From Pseudomonas lurida (GTDB lineage Bacteria; Pseudomonadota; Gammaproteobacteria; Pseudomonadales; Pseudomonadaceae), in contig NZ_JAAMRE010000005.1 of NCBI RefSeq assembly GCF_013522705.1, forward strand, positions 124,001 through 188,000: a stretch of DNA of 64,000 nucleotides, in the 5' to 3' direction. The translations under genes were made by a program, and so were the position numbers. Below are positions 10,409 to 23,082 of this stretch, in pieces; position 1 is the first letter of the stretch, and every line of letters begins with the position of its first letter. The notes under the pieces were generated by a model. It saw nothing but the letters and a program-made list of their open reading frames with translations, did no database searches and was not told where the DNA came from.

Positions 10409-10914
10409 CAGCTGCTGGCCAGGATCAATGAACATTCGGTAAACGCCCGGATCATGTGTTTCTTCACCGTGGTCAGCGAAACCTGTAATTGATCGGCGAT
10501 CTGTTGATAAGTCAGCCCCTCGAACTGAGACAGCATGAAGATCCTTCGCGCGCGCGCCCCGAGTCCATGCAGGGCTTTATCCACAGCCGTCAGGGTTTCG
10601 ATGATGATCGCCCTGTCTTCTTCACTGACAACGGTGGGTTCTGGGCGCTCGGCCAAAGCCTCCTTATAGGCCTGTTCGATGGTATGGCGCCGATAACGAT
10701 CAATCACCAGCCCCCTGGCGATCGTGGCCAGGTAATCCCGCGGTTCGAGGATCTGGGAGGCATGTCGCCCACCTAAAATACGCACGAACGTATCGTGGGC
10801 AACATCGGCTGCATCGCAGGCGTTATGCAATTTACCTTTGAGCCACCCCTGTAACCACGTGTGGTGTTCCTCGTAGATGTTCTGAACAGCTGCCGTATGA
10901 GTAGGAGGGGACAT
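10408..10914 (-). CDS. FecI-type ECF RNA polymerase sigma factor
   Basis: This 168-residue sigma-70 family protein has region 2 (DVAHDTFVRIL, PRDYLATIARGLVIDRYRR) and a region 4 helix-turn-helix (EGLTYQQIADQLQVSLTTVKKH). It should direct transcription of the downstream TonB receptor when released or activated by FecR. It overlaps the fecR-like gene by one base. A Fur box lies 20 bp upstream, so expression is expected only in iron starvation. No strong Shine-Dalgarno sequence precedes the ATG. Confidence 0.93.
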   Translation of the reverse strand: MSPPTHTAAVQNIYEEHHTWLQGWLKGKLHNACDAADVAHDTFVRILGGRHASQILEPRDYLATIARGLVIDRYRRHTIEQAYKEALAERPEPTVVSEEDRAIIIETLTAVDKALHGLGARARRIFMLSQFEGLTYQQIADQLQVSLTTVKKHMIRAFTECSLILASS

Positions 10915-10934
10915 AGGGGCGCAGTGGGCAGGTT

Positions 10935-10953
10935 AATGATAATCGCTATTATT
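10935..10953 (-). promoter_or_regulatory. Fur box before the ECF sigma gene
   Basis: The 19-mer aatgataatcgctattatt matches the Fur consensus (GATAATGATAATCATTATC) with a clear dyad. It sits immediately upstream of the FecI-type sigma gene, which fits iron-dependent repression of the signalling cassette. Confidence 0.8.
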
Positions 10954-11475
10954 AACTGCGGCGAGGGTGTCCCACAATAGGTCTTTCATTGAAGTGGTCT
11001 GCATCGGATCCGAAGGCAACGGAGGCTTTCTCGTGGGCTGAATTCAGGATGAATGAAGAAAAAAGCCGGGTTAAGCCCTGTGGGTAAGCTGCTCTGTACC
11101 CGGTTGATAACAGGGCTTAAAAAGTCATGACAAACCCATCTGTGGATAAGTGATGGTTTAATCCACAGGCTTAAAGCAGTTACCCACCGCGCTCATCGGC
11201 ACATGACCACAGACTTTTGAAACGCTGTACACAACGTATTTAGAGGGTTTTAGCAATCTATCCACAGAAATGATGCTCAGTAAAAATAAACATAAAAACA
11301 AAGATTTAATAAATTTCTCTCTTTTAATTTCTATTGTCTGTGATTCATCCACAGCTGGTTAAATTTTGTGCAAAGGGTTCTTTAGGAAGGGCTAAGTCCC
11401 TATACTTGCCGCCAAAGCTGCAAAACTCTTTCAACAGACAATTCCTGATTACCTACATAAGCAGGCACGAGGTGC
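10954..11475. other. AT-rich intergenic region with DnaA boxes and a nested inverted repeat
   Basis: This gap of more than 500 bp lies between divergent genes. It has a perfect DnaA box at 11141-11149 (-) and one-mismatch boxes at 11080-11088 (TGTGGGTAA), 11258-11266 (CTATCCACA) and 11345-11353 (TCATCCACA). An 11-bp perfect inverted repeat (ttaagccctgt at 11071-11081, acagggcttaa at 11110-11120) encloses a second one (gggta/taccc). The stretch at about 11275-11345 is very AT-rich. A TATACT at 11401-11406 may be the mnmG -10 box with a poor -35. No convincing gene is present. Confidence 0.6.
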
Positions 11476-11478
11476 GTG

Positions 11479-13371
11479 GTGGATTTCCCTTCCCGTTTTG
11501 AAGTGATCGTCATCGGCGGCGGTCATGCCGGTACCGAGGCAGCACTGGCGTCAGCACGCATGGGCGTCAAAACCCTGTTGCTCACGCATAACGTGGAAAC
11601 CCTCGGTGCGATGAGTTGCAACCCTGCCATCGGTGGCATCGGCAAAAGCCACCTGGTCAAGGAAATTGACGCCCTCGGCGGCGCGATGGCCATGGCCACC
11701 GATAAAGGGGGTATTCAATTTCGCGTGCTCAACAGCCGCAAAGGCCCGGCCGTGCGTGCGACTCGCGCACAGGCCGACCGCATCCTGTACAAGGCCGCAG
11801 TACGCGAAACCTTGGAAAACCAGCCGAACCTGTGGATATTTCAGCAGGCTGCGGATGACCTGATTGTCGAGCAGGACCAGGTCCGCGGTGTCGTCACCCA
11901 GATGGGGCTGCGTTTCTTCGCGCAATCCGTCGTGTTGACCACCGGTACGTTCCTCGGTGGACTTATCCACATCGGCATGCAGAACTATTCGGGGGGCCGC
12001 GCGGGTGATCCACCCTCGATTGCTCTGGCCAAACGCCTGCGTGAATTGCCGCTGCGTGTCGGCCGCTTGAAAACCGGAACGCCACCGCGTATCGACGGAC
12101 GTTCCGTGGATTTCTCGGTGATGACCGAACAAGCGGGCGACACGCCGATTCCAGTGATGTCGTTCATGGGTTCCAAGGAGCAGCACCCGAAACAGGTCAG
12201 CTGCTGGATTACCCACACCAATGCCCGTACTCACGAGATCATCGCGGCGAACCTCGACCGTTCACCGATGTATTCCGGCGTGATCGAAGGCATCGGCCCA
12301 CGCTACTGCCCGTCGATCGAAGACAAGATCCACCGTTTTGCCGACAAGGAAAGCCATCAGGTCTTTATCGAGCCCGAAGGCCTGACGACCCACGAGTTGT
12401 ACCCGAACGGGATTTCCACCTCGCTGCCGTTCGATGTGCAAATTCAGATCGTGCAATCGATTCGCGGCATGGAAAACGCGCACATCGTGCGGCCGGGTTA
12501 TGCCATCGAATATGACTACTTCGACCCGCGTGACTTGAAATACAGCCTCGAAACCAAAGTAATCGGCGGTTTGTTCTTCGCCGGGCAAATCAACGGCACC
12601 ACCGGTTACGAAGAAGCCGGCGCCCAAGGTTTGCTGGCCGGGGCGAACGCGGCACTGCGTGCACAAGGCAAAGACAGCTGGTGCCCGCGTCGCGATGAGG
12701 CGTACATCGGTGTATTGGTCGACGACCTGATTACCCTGGGCACCCAGGAACCGTACCGGATGTTTACCTCCCGGGCGGAATACCGTTTGATCCTGCGCGA
12801 AGACAATGCCGATCTGCGCCTGACCGAAAAAGGTCGCGAGCTCGGCCTGGTCGACGATGCGCGCTGGGCCGCCTTCTGCAAAAAACGCGAAAGCATCGCG
12901 CTGGAAGAGCAGCGCCTGAAAAGTACCTGGGTTCGTCCGGGCACCGAGCAGGGCGACGCGATTGCGGAAAAATTCGGTACGCCGTTGACCCACGAGTACA
13001 ACCTGCTGAACCTGCTGTCCCGCCCGGAAATCGACTACGCTGGCCTGGTCGAAGTGACAGGCCATGGTGCAGAAGATCCACAGGTCGCCGAGCAGGTCGA
13101 AATCAAGACCAAGTACGCCGGCTACATTGATCGCCAGCAGGACGAAATCGCTCGCCTGCGCGCCAGTGAAGACACCAGGCTGCCTGTGGATATCGATTAC
13201 ACCGGCATCTCCGGGCTGTCGAAAGAAATTCAAAGCAAGCTGGGGATAACTCGCCCCGAGACCCTGGGCCAGGCTTCACGCATCCCCGGTGTCACCCCGG
13301 CAGCGATCTCGCTGTTGATGATTCATTTGAAAAAACGCGGCGCGGGCCGTCAGTTGGAGCAAAGCGCTTGA
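11479..13371 (+). CDS. mnmG: tRNA uridine-5-carboxymethylaminomethyl(34) synthesis enzyme MnmG
   Basis: This 630-residue FAD-dependent partner of MnmE, also called GidA, opens with the dinucleotide-binding motif [19 protein letters not shown] and has the family blocks [17 protein letters not shown] and [17 protein letters not shown]. Two tandem GTG codons (11476 and 11479) could start it. The second gives better spacing to the GAGG at 11469-11472 and the usual MDFPSRFEV start and 630-residue length. The 3' end overlaps rsmG by four bases (TTGA). Confidence 0.96.
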   Translation: MDFPSRFEVIVIGGGHAGTEAALASARMGVKTLLLTHNVETLGAMSCNPAIGGIGKSHLVKEIDALGGAMAMATDKGGIQFRVLNSRKGPAVRATRAQADRILYKAAVRETLENQPNLWIFQQAADDLIVEQDQVRGVVTQMGLRFFAQSVVLTTGTFLGGLIHIGMQNYSGGRAGDPPSIALAKRLRELPLRVGRLKTGTPPRIDGRSVDFSVMTEQAGDTPIPVMSFMGSKEQHPKQVSCWITHTNARTHEIIAANLDRSPMYSGVIEGIGPRYCPSIEDKIHRFADKESHQVFIEPEGLTTHELYPNGISTSLPFDVQIQIVQSIRGMENAHIVRPGYAIEYDYFDPRDLKYSLETKVIGGLFFAGQINGTTGYEEAGAQGLLAGANAALRAQGKDSWCPRRDEAYIGVLVDDLITLGTQEPYRMFTSRAEYRLILREDNADLRLTEKGRELGLVDDARWAAFCKKRESIALEEQRLKSTWVRPGTEQGDAIAEKFGTPLTHEYNLLNLLSRPEIDYAGLVEVTGHGAEDPQVAEQVEIKTKYAGYIDRQQDEIARLRASEDTRLPVDIDYTGISGLSKEIQSKLGITRPETLGQASRIPGVTPAAISLLMIHLKKRGAGRQLEQSA

Positions 13372-14012
13372 GTTCGTTGGTTACCTTGCAACACGCCGAA
13401 GAGTTATCCACAGGAGCGCGCCAATTGGGCGTGGACTTGACCGAAGCCCAGCACGAGTTGCTGCTGGGTTATCTGGCCCTGTTGATCAAATGGAACAAGG
13501 CTTACAACCTCACCGCAGTCCGTGATCCCGACGAAATGGTCTCGCGTCATTTGCTCGACAGCTTGAGTGTCATGCCGTTTATAAAAAACGGTCGCTGGCT
13601 CGACGTGGGCAGTGGCGGCGGCATGCCGGGCATTCCCTTGGCCATCCTGTTTCCGGATTCACAGGTCACGTGCCTGGACAGTAACGGCAAGAAGACGCGC
13701 TTTCTGACCCAGGTCAAACTCGAACTCAAGCTGGAAAACCTGCAGGTTATCCACAGCCGCGTTGAAGCCTTCACGCCAGAGCTGCCCTTCAACGGAATTG
13801 TCTCCCGGGCGTTCAGTAGCATGGAGAACTTCAGTAACTGGACCCGCCACCTTGGCGACCACGACACCCGCTGGCTGGCAATGAAGGGCGTCCATCCAAG
13901 CGATGAGCTGTTAGCATTGCCGGCAGACTTCCACCTCGATAGCGAACACGCCTTGGCCGTACCCGGTTGCCAAGGCCAACGCCATCTGCTGATACTGCGC
14001 CGCACGGCATGA
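13368..14012 (+). CDS. rsmG: 16S rRNA (guanine(527)-N(7))-methyltransferase RsmG
   Basis: This 214-residue enzyme, also called GidB, uses SAM to methylate G527 of 16S rRNA. The SAM-binding motif is [17 protein letters not shown], and the conserved [20 protein letters not shown] and HLLDSLSV blocks precede it. It starts with a TTG overlapping the mnmG stop codon, so the two are probably translated together. Two perfect DnaA boxes (13404-13412 and 13747-13755) lie inside it. Confidence 0.96.
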   Translation: MSSLVTLQHAEELSTGARQLGVDLTEAQHELLLGYLALLIKWNKAYNLTAVRDPDEMVSRHLLDSLSVMPFIKNGRWLDVGSGGGMPGIPLAILFPDSQVTCLDSNGKKTRFLTQVKLELKLENLQVIHSRVEAFTPELPFNGIVSRAFSSMENFSNWTRHLGDHDTRWLAMKGVHPSDELLALPADFHLDSEHALAVPGCQGQRHLLILRRTA

Positions 14013-14030
14013 TTGGGAACACAAGCAAGA

Positions 14031-14828
14031 ATGGCTAAGGTATTCGCGATAGCGAACCAGAAAGGTGGCGTGGGCAAAACCACCACCTGCATCAACCTCG
14101 CAGCATCCCTGGTGGCCACCAAGCGCCGGGTGCTGTTGATCGATCTTGATCCACAGGGCAACGCCACCATGGGCAGCGGTGTGGATAAACACGGCCTGGA
14201 AAACTCGGTCTATGACTTGCTGATCGGTGAGTGCGACCTGGCCCAGGCCATGCACTACTCCGAACACGGCGGTTATCAACTGCTGCCGGCCAACCGCGAC
14301 CTGACCGCGGCGGAAGTGGTGCTGCTGGAAATGCAGATGAAAGAAAGCCGTCTGCGCAGCGCCCTGGCACCGATCCGCGAGAATTACGATTACATTCTGA
14401 TCGACTGCCCGCCCTCGCTGTCGATGCTGACGCTCAACGCCCTGGTCGCCGCCGACGGGGTCATTATTCCCATGCAGTGCGAATATTTTGCATTGGAAGG
14501 TTTGAGCGATCTTGTGGATAACATCAAGCGGATTGCCGAGTTGCTCAACCCGAACCTGCAAGTCGAGGGTCTGCTGCGAACCATGTACGATCCGCGCCTG
14601 AGCCTGATGAACGATGTTTCGGCCCAGCTCAAGGAACATTTCGGCGATCAGCTTTACGACACGGTGATCCCGCGCAACATCCGCTTGGCCGAAGCACCGA
14701 GCTACGGCATGCCGGCCCTGGCTTACGACAAATCGTCGCGTGGTGCCATTGCTTACCTGGCACTGGCCGGCGAGATGGTCCGTCGCCAACGCCGCAATTC
14801 ACGCACCGCTGCTGCCCAGCCAACTTAA
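14031..14828 (+). CDS. parA: Chromosome partitioning ATPase ParA (Soj)
   Basis: This 265-residue ParA-family ATPase has a deviant Walker A motif (NQKGGVGKTTT, lysines 11 and 16) and the motif DYILIDCPPSL. The ATG at 14031 gives the canonical MAKVFAIANQKGG start; a longer frame starting at 14013 is not needed. ParA forms nucleoid-bound dimers that move ParB-parS complexes. parB follows after 9 bp with its own ribosome-binding site. Confidence 0.97.
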   Translation: MAKVFAIANQKGGVGKTTTCINLAASLVATKRRVLLIDLDPQGNATMGSGVDKHGLENSVYDLLIGECDLAQAMHYSEHGGYQLLPANRDLTAAEVVLLEMQMKESRLRSALAPIRENYDYILIDCPPSLSMLTLNALVAADGVIIPMQCEYFALEGLSDLVDNIKRIAELLNPNLQVEGLLRTMYDPRLSLMNDVSAQLKEHFGDQLYDTVIPRNIRLAEAPSYGMPALAYDKSSRGAIAYLALAGEMVRRQRRNSRTAAAQPT

Positions 14829-14837
14829 GGAATCCCC

Positions 14838-15710
14838 ATGGCCGTCAAGAAACGAGGTCTAGGACGTGGACTGGATGCACTGTTGAGTGGTCCGACCGTC
14901 ACGTCGCTTGAAGAACAGGCGGTGCAGGCCGACGAGCGCGAGTTGCAGCACCTGCCCCTGGACCTGATCCAGCGCGGTAAATACCAGCCGCGCCGGGACA
15001 TGGATCCCCAGGCGCTGGAAGAACTGGCCAATTCGATCAAGGCCCAGGGCGTGATGCAGCCCATCGTGGTCCGCCCGATCGGTGGTGGGCGCTTTGAAAT
15101 CATCGCCGGCGAGCGCCGCTGGCGTGCAAGCCAACAGGCGGGCAAGGAAACCATCCCGGCAATGGTCCGCGATGTGCCCGACGAAACCGCGATCGCCATG
15201 GCCTTGATCGAGAATATCCAGCGTGAAGACCTCAACCCCATCGAAGAAGCGATTGCGTTGCAGCGTTTGCAGCAGGAATTCCAGCTGACCCAGCAACAGG
15301 TGGCCGAGGCGGTAGGTAAATCCCGCGTAACCGTGTCCAACCTGCTGCGCCTGATCGCGCTGCCGGAAGTCATCAAGACCATGTTGTCCCATGGCGACCT
15401 GGAAATGGGCCATGCCCGTGCATTGCTAGGTTTGCCGGAAAATCAACAGGTTGAAGGGGCGCGACACGTTGTCGCACGGGGGCTCACCGTTCGTCAGACC
15501 GAGGCCTTGGTTCGGCAGTGGCTCAGCGGTAAACCTGCACCGGTTGAAACGGCCAAACCTGATCCGGATATCGCGCGTCTCGAGCAGCGCCTGGCCGAGC
15601 GCCTGGGCTCTGCGGTGCAAATTCGCCACGGTAAGAAGGGCAAAGGCCAACTGGTCATCGGATATAACTCCCTCGATGAGCTTCAAGGCGTCCTTGCCCA
15701 CATTCGCTGA
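14838..15710 (+). CDS. parB: Chromosome partitioning protein ParB (Spo0J)
   Basis: This 290-residue protein has a conserved basic N-terminus (KKRGLGRGLDALL) and the CTPase/sulfiredoxin-like fold motifs (GKYQPRRDMDP, GERRWRASQQAG). ENIQREDLNPIEEA follows, with the parS-binding helix-turn-helix LTQQQVAEAVGKSRVTVSNL and a C-terminal dimerisation domain. It loads onto parS sites near the origin. I found no perfect parS palindrome in this window. Confidence 0.97.
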   Translation: MAVKKRGLGRGLDALLSGPTVTSLEEQAVQADERELQHLPLDLIQRGKYQPRRDMDPQALEELANSIKAQGVMQPIVVRPIGGGRFEIIAGERRWRASQQAGKETIPAMVRDVPDETAIAMALIENIQREDLNPIEEAIALQRLQQEFQLTQQQVAEAVGKSRVTVSNLLRLIALPEVIKTMLSHGDLEMGHARALLGLPENQQVEGARHVVARGLTVRQTEALVRQWLSGKPAPVETAKPDPDIARLEQRLAERLGSAVQIRHGKKGKGQLVIGYNSLDELQGVLAHIR

Positions 15711-15755
15711 AACATTTGCTTATGTAGCGCGTGATCGGAAATCACTACCCGACAG

Positions 15756-15784
15756 TTGAATAGGGGCTGAACCGCCCCTATACT
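15756..15784 (+). promoter_or_regulatory. Sigma-70 promoter of the atp operon with a hairpin in its spacer
   Basis: TTGAAT at 15756-15761 and TATACT at 15779-15784 are spaced by 17 bp and lie about 75 bp before atpI. The spacer is mostly one inverted repeat (taggggc at 15761-15767, gccccta at 15774-15780), whose arms slightly overlap both boxes. Confidence 0.7.
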
Positions 15785-15858
15785 CTGCGCGCATTTTGTC
15801 GGCACAAATTATGCCAAGTTATTGATTTCCGGCAGCCGACCATTGAGGAGCAAGAGTG

Positions 15859-17152
<1,294 letters not shown>

Positions 17153-17176
17153 GACCGGTCTCGACCAGTCTGATGT

Positions 17177-17198
17177 CCTTCCCGGTGAAACGGGAAGG
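17177..17198 (+). other. Intercistronic hairpin atpB-atpE
   Basis: An 8-bp perfect stem (ccttcccg / cgggaagg) with loop gtgaaa sits 24 bp after the atpB stop. It is not followed by a T-run, so it is more likely an mRNA processing or stability element than a terminator. Confidence 0.6.
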
Positions 17199-17271
17199 TG
17201 GCCCACCAGGGCTGATGAAACGATTTGTTTTACCGCTTTAAAATCTAAAAAACCTAAACCATACGACGTAA

Positions 17272-17544
<273 letters not shown>

Positions 17545-17598
17545 TCACTCGATTTCGAGTGATTGGGGTGTTGGACAACGAATGAGCGAGGTGTTGGC

Positions 17599-18069
17599 GT
17601 GAACATTAATGCAACCCTGATTGGCCAATCCGTTGCGTTCTTCATTTTTGTAGTGTTTTGCATGAAGTTCGTGTGGCCTCCGGTCATCGCGGCTTTGCAC
17701 GAACGTCAGAAGAAGATCGCGGACGGCTTGGACGCTGCCAGCCGTGCAGCTCGCGACCTGGAGTTGGCCCAAGAGAAAGTGGGTCATCAACTGCGCGAAG
17801 CTAAAGCACAGGCAGCTGAGATCATTGAGCAAGCCAAGAAACGCGGTAACCAGATCGTCGAAGAGGCTGTTGAAAAAGCCCGCGTCGAAGCTGACCGTGT
17901 GAAGGCTTCGGCTCATGCCGAGATCGAACAGGAACTGAACGGCGTCAAAGACGCGCTGCGTGCCCAACTGGGTGCTCTGGCGGTCGGCGGTGCTGAGAAG
18001 ATCCTTGGTGCCACAATCGATCAAAACGCGCACGCGGAGCTGGTTAACAAACTGGCTGCTGAAATTTAA
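17599..18069 (+). CDS. atpF: F0F1 ATP synthase subunit b
   Basis: This 156-residue peripheral stalk subunit begins at the GTG at 17599 with [19 protein letters not shown], a single N-terminal membrane helix, followed by a long charged coiled coil. An upstream in-frame ATG at 17563 would add an atypical 12 residues and is rejected. atpH follows after 12 bp. Confidence 0.96.
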   Translation: MNINATLIGQSVAFFIFVVFCMKFVWPPVIAALHERQKKIADGLDAASRAARDLELAQEKVGHQLREAKAQAAEIIEQAKKRGNQIVEEAVEKARVEADRVKASAHAEIEQELNGVKDALRAQLGALAVGGAEKILGATIDQNAHAELVNKLAAEI

Positions 18070-18081
18070 GCGAGGGCGATC

Positions 18082-18618
18082 ATGGCAGAACTGACCACGT
18101 TGGCCCGACCTTACGCTAAGGCAGCCTTCGAGCACGCCCAGGCCCACCAGCAGCTGGCCTCTTGGTCAGCCATGCTCGGCCTGGCTGCAGCCGTGTCGCA
18201 GGACGACACCATGCAGCGCGTGCTCAAGGCCCCGCGCCTGACGAGCGCAGACAAGGCCGCCACTTTTATTGAAGTGTGCGGCGACAAGTTCGATATGAAA
18301 GTGCAGAACTTCATCAATGTCGTTGCCGAAAACGACCGACTCCCGCTTCTGCCGGAGATCGCCGCACTGTTCGACCTGTACAAGGCCGACGCAGAGAAAT
18401 CGGTAGACGTTGAAGTGACCAGTGCTTTCGCATTGAACCAAGAACAGCAAGACAAACTCGCCAAGGTTCTCAGTGCACGACTCAATCGGGAAGTGCGCCT
18501 GCAAGCTTCGGAGGACGCATCCCTGATTGGTGGTGTTGTTATCCGTGCCGGCGACCTGGTTATCGATGGCTCGATTCGCGGCAAAATCGCGAAACTTGCC
18601 GAAGCATTGAAATCTTGA
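18082..18618 (+). CDS. atpH: F0F1 ATP synthase subunit delta
   Basis: This 178-residue protein has an N-terminal helical domain ([14 protein letters not shown]) and the conserved C-terminal [20 protein letters not shown]. Delta joins the top of the F1 hexamer to the b stalk. It lies between atpF and atpA, 21 bp before atpA. Confidence 0.97.
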   Translation: MAELTTLARPYAKAAFEHAQAHQQLASWSAMLGLAAAVSQDDTMQRVLKAPRLTSADKAATFIEVCGDKFDMKVQNFINVVAENDRLPLLPEIAALFDLYKADAEKSVDVEVTSAFALNQEQQDKLAKVLSARLNREVRLQASEDASLIGGVVIRAGDLVIDGSIRGKIAKLAEALKS

Positions 18619-18639
18619 GTTTGAAGGGGCAGCAGAGCA

Positions 18640-20184
18640 ATGCAGCAACTCAATCCTTCCGAAATAAGTGAAATTATCAAGGGCCGCATCGACAAGCTCG
18701 ATGTGACCTCCCAAGCCCGTAACGAAGGCACTGTCGTCAGCGTATCTGACGGCATCGTGCGGATTCACGGTCTGGCCGACGTTATGTACGGCGAGATGAT
18801 CGAGTTTCCGGGCGGCGTCTACGGTATGGCCCTCAACCTGGAGCAAGACTCCGTAGGTGCCGTTGTATTGGGCGCGTACACCAGTCTGGCTGAAGGCATG
18901 AGCGCCAAGTGCACTGGCCGCATCCTGGAGGTTCCGGTTGGTAAGGAACTGCTGGGCCGCGTAGTCGACGCACTGGGTAACCCTGTTGACGGCAAAGGTC
19001 CACTGGGCAACACCGAGACCGACGCGGTCGAGAAAGTTGCTCCGGGCGTGATCTGGCGTAAGTCGGTAGACCAGCCTGTACAGACTGGCTACAAGGCTGT
19101 CGATGCCATGATTCCTGTCGGCCGTGGCCAGCGTGAGCTGATCATCGGTGACCGTCAGATCGGTAAAACCGCTCTGGCCATCGACGCAATCATCAACCAG
19201 AAGAACAGCGGAATTTTCTGCGTCTACGTAGCCATCGGTCAGAAGCAATCGACCATCGCCAACGTGGTTCGCAAGCTGGAAGAAAACGGCGCCCTGGCCA
19301 ACACGATCATCGTGGCTGCCAGTGCTTCGGAATCTCCTGCGCTGCAATTCCTGGCACCGTACTCCGGTTGCACCATGGGTGAATTCTTCCGCGACCGCGG
19401 TGAAGACGCGCTGATCGTTTACGACGATCTGTCCAAGCAGGCCGTGGCTTACCGCCAGATCTCCCTGCTGCTGCGCCGTCCACCAGGCCGTGAAGCTTAC
19501 CCAGGCGACGTGTTCTATCTCCACTCCCGTCTGCTGGAGCGCGCATCCCGCGTTTCGGAAGAGTACGTAGAGAAGTTCACCAACGGCGCAGTGACCGGCA
19601 AAACCGGTTCCCTGACCGCACTGCCGATCATCGAAACCCAGGCTGGCGACGTTTCCGCGTTCGTTCCGACCAACGTGATTTCCATCACCGACGGTCAGAT
19701 CTTCCTGGAATCGGCCATGTTCAACTCAGGCATCCGCCCTGCAGTGAACGCCGGTGTTTCGGTATCCCGTGTGGGTGGTGCCGCTCAGACCAAGATCATC
19801 AAGAAGCTCTCCGGCGGTATCCGTACCGCTCTGGCTCAGTACCGTGAACTGGCGGCATTCGCCCAGTTCGCTTCTGACCTGGACGAAGCGACCCGTAAGC
19901 AACTTGAGCATGGTCAGCGCGTTACCGAGCTGATGAAGCAGAAGCAATACGCCCCAATGTCGATCGCTGACATGGCGTTGTCGCTGTATGCCGCTGAGCG
20001 TGGGTTCCTGACCGACGTTGAAATCGCCAAGGTCGGCAGCTTTGAACAAGCGCTGATTGCTTACTTCAACCGCGATCACGCCGATTTGATGGCGAAGATC
20101 AACGTGAAGGGTGACTTCAATGACGATATCGACGCTGGCATGAAAGCCGGTATCGAGAAGTTCAAGGCCACCCAAACCTGGTAA
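18640..20184 (+). CDS. atpA: F0F1 ATP synthase subunit alpha
   Basis: This 514-residue non-catalytic nucleotide-binding subunit of F1 has a Walker A GDRQIGKT at residues 170-177, the arginine-finger region and the alpha/beta signature. The sequence is full length. Long frames on the opposite strand here are codon-bias shadows. A stable hairpin lies between it and atpG. Confidence 0.98.
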   Translation: MQQLNPSEISEIIKGRIDKLDVTSQARNEGTVVSVSDGIVRIHGLADVMYGEMIEFPGGVYGMALNLEQDSVGAVVLGAYTSLAEGMSAKCTGRILEVPVGKELLGRVVDALGNPVDGKGPLGNTETDAVEKVAPGVIWRKSVDQPVQTGYKAVDAMIPVGRGQRELIIGDRQIGKTALAIDAIINQKNSGIFCVYVAIGQKQSTIANVVRKLEENGALANTIIVAASASESPALQFLAPYSGCTMGEFFRDRGEDALIVYDDLSKQAVAYRQISLLLRRPPGREAYPGDVFYLHSRLLERASRVSEEYVEKFTNGAVTGKTGSLTALPIIETQAGDVSAFVPTNVISITDGQIFLESAMFNSGIRPAVNAGVSVSRVGGAAQTKIIKKLSGGIRTALAQYRELAAFAQFASDLDEATRKQLEHGQRVTELMKQKQYAPMSIADMALSLYAAERGFLTDVEIAKVGSFEQALIAYFNRDHADLMAKINVKGDFNDDIDAGMKAGIEKFKATQTW

Positions 20185-20189
20185 GCCGC

Positions 20190-20213
20190 AGCGGGAGCCG
20201 CAAGGCTCCCGCT
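20190..20213 (+). other. Intercistronic hairpin atpA-atpG
   Basis: A 10-bp perfect stem (agcgggagcc / ggctcccgct) is capped by a GCAA (GNRA) tetraloop. It begins 5 bp after the atpA stop and has no T-run. It is probably an mRNA stabilising or processing structure. Confidence 0.65.
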
Positions 20214-20234
20214 TGCTAACCTGATAGGTGTTAC

Positions 20235-21095
20235 ATGGCAGGCGCAAAAGAGATTCGCAGTAAGATTGCGAGCATCAAAAGCACGCAAAAAATTACCAGC
20301 GCCATGGAAAAAGTGGCGGTCAGCAAAATGCGCAAGGCACAAATGCGCATGGCTGCTAGCCGTCCTTATGCGGAGCGTATCCGCCAGGTAATTGGGCATC
20401 TGGCCAACGCCAACCCGGAATACCGCCACCCCTTCATGATCGAACGCGCCGTTAAGCGTGTGGGTTATGTGGTTGTGAGCAGTGACCGTGGTTTGTGCGG
20501 TGGTTTGAATACCAACCTGTTCAAGGCCCTGGTCAAGGACATGGCGGTAAACCGCGAAAACGGCGTCGAGATCGATCTGTGTGTAGTTGGTAGCAAGGGT
20601 GCGGCCTTTTTCCGCAACTTCGGCGGTAACGCCGTTGCAGCTATCAGCCACCTGGGTGAAGAGCCGTCGATCAATGATTTGATCGGCAGTGTGAAGGTGA
20701 TGCTGGATGCGTACCTGGAAGGCCGGATTGACCGCCTGTCCGTGGTATCCAACAAGTTCATCAACACCATGACCCAGCAGCCGACCGTGGAGCAATTGAT
20801 TCCACTGGTGGCGACCCCGGATCAGGAACTCAAGCACCACTGGGACTACCTCTACGAACCAGACGCCAAAGAGCTGCTTGATGGCTTGATGGTGCGCTAC
20901 GTGGAGTCGCAGGTGTACCAGGCGGTGGTCGAGAACAACGCAGCTGAACAAGCGGCGCGGATGATCGCGATGAAAAACGCTACCGATAACGCCGGTGATC
21001 TGATCAGCGATTTGCAGCTGATCTACAACAAGGCGCGTCAGGCTGCGATCACCCAAGAGATCTCGGAAATCGTCGGCGGCGCTGCCGCGGTTTAA
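20235..21095 (+). CDS. atpG: F0F1 ATP synthase subunit gamma
   Basis: This 286-residue central shaft of F1 has conserved ends [20 protein letters not shown] and [20 protein letters not shown], the helices that form the coiled coil in the alpha/beta hexamer. [18 protein letters not shown] is the family signature in the middle. It is followed after 27 bp by atpD. Confidence 0.97.
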   Translation: MAGAKEIRSKIASIKSTQKITSAMEKVAVSKMRKAQMRMAASRPYAERIRQVIGHLANANPEYRHPFMIERAVKRVGYVVVSSDRGLCGGLNTNLFKALVKDMAVNRENGVEIDLCVVGSKGAAFFRNFGGNAVAAISHLGEEPSINDLIGSVKVMLDAYLEGRIDRLSVVSNKFINTMTQQPTVEQLIPLVATPDQELKHHWDYLYEPDAKELLDGLMVRYVESQVYQAVVENNAAEQAARMIAMKNATDNAGDLISDLQLIYNKARQAAITQEISEIVGGAAAV

Positions 21096-22499
<1,404 letters not shown>

Positions 22500-22504
22500 T
22501 CCAG

Positions 22505-22522
22505 GCGCCCGGAAACGGGCGC
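22505..22522 (+). other. Intercistronic hairpin atpD-atpC
   Basis: A 7-bp perfect stem (gcgcccg / cgggcgc) closes a GAAA (GNRA) tetraloop 5 bp after atpD. No T-run follows. It is the third intercistronic hairpin of this operon. Confidence 0.65.
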
Positions 22523-22543
22523 TCATCAGGTTGAGGCAATCAG

Positions 22544-22960
22544 ATGGCTATGACAGTCCATTGCGATATCGTCAGTGCGGAAGGGGAAATCTTCTCCGGT
22601 CTGGTAGAAATGGTGATTGCACACGGCGAACTCGGTGACCTGGGTATTGCCATGGGTCACGCGCCATTGATCACCAGCTTGAAGCCAGGTCCGATCACTC
22701 TGACCAAGCAAGGCGGGGAAAAGGAGGTGTTTTACATCTCCGGTGGTTTCCTTGAGGTTCAGCCGAACATGGTCAAGGTACTTGCCGACACCGTGCAACG
22801 TGCTGGCGACCTGGATGAAGCCTCCGCTCAGGAAGCCGTCAAGGCTGCCGAGAAGGCCCTGAACGAAAAAGGCGCAGACTTCGACTACAGCGCTGCTGCA
22901 GTCCGTTTGGCCGAGGCCGCAGCTCAGCTGCGTACTCTCCAGCAGATCCGCAAAAAGTAA
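22544..22960 (+). CDS. atpC: F0F1 ATP synthase subunit epsilon
   Basis: This 138-residue protein has an N-terminal beta barrel ([44 protein letters not shown]) and a helical C-terminus. Epsilon regulates F1 rotation. An AGGTTGAGG precedes the ATG. It is the last gene of the operon and a terminator follows. Confidence 0.97.
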   Translation: MAMTVHCDIVSAEGEIFSGLVEMVIAHGELGDLGIAMGHAPLITSLKPGPITLTKQGGEKEVFYISGGFLEVQPNMVKVLADTVQRAGDLDEASAQEAVKAAEKALNEKGADFDYSAAAVRLAEAAAQLRTLQQIRKK

Positions 22961-22995
22961 GCGGCCACGCCGTCATGCTTCATGCGCGATTGATT

Positions 22996-23030
22996 AAAAA
23001 GGGTAGCCTCGGCTACCCTTTTTCTTTTTT
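22996..23030 (+). terminator. Terminator of the atp operon
   Basis: aaaaagggtagcc pairs with ggctaccctttt around a very short loop, and a long T-rich tract follows (23021-23030). This is a textbook intrinsic terminator 36 bp past atpC. Confidence 0.92.
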
Positions 23031-23082
23031 GCAAAACACTTCTTTGGTCTGAACCCGGACCGCCCAGGATTGGTAGCCATTC

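Noticed and set aside
11158..11352. 64-codon minus-strand frame in the mnmG upstream region
   Set aside because: It lies in AT-rich DNA over DnaA boxes, lacks a ribosome-binding site and resembles no family; the hydrophobic stretch follows from T-rich sequence.
13661..13678. ggtcacgtgcct inside rsmG as a parS candidate, and another partial half-site (cacgtgaaat) near 2690
   Set aside because: Only the CACGTG core and a few flanking bases match TGTTTCACGTGAAACA or TGTTCCACGTGGAACA; too degenerate to call.
18166..19524. Long minus-strand open frame opposite atpH/atpA (and similar ones opposite atpD, mnmG and glmU)
   Set aside because: High-G+C codon bias leaves long open antisense frames; the sense strand is a proven gene and the antisense protein has no recognisable motif.
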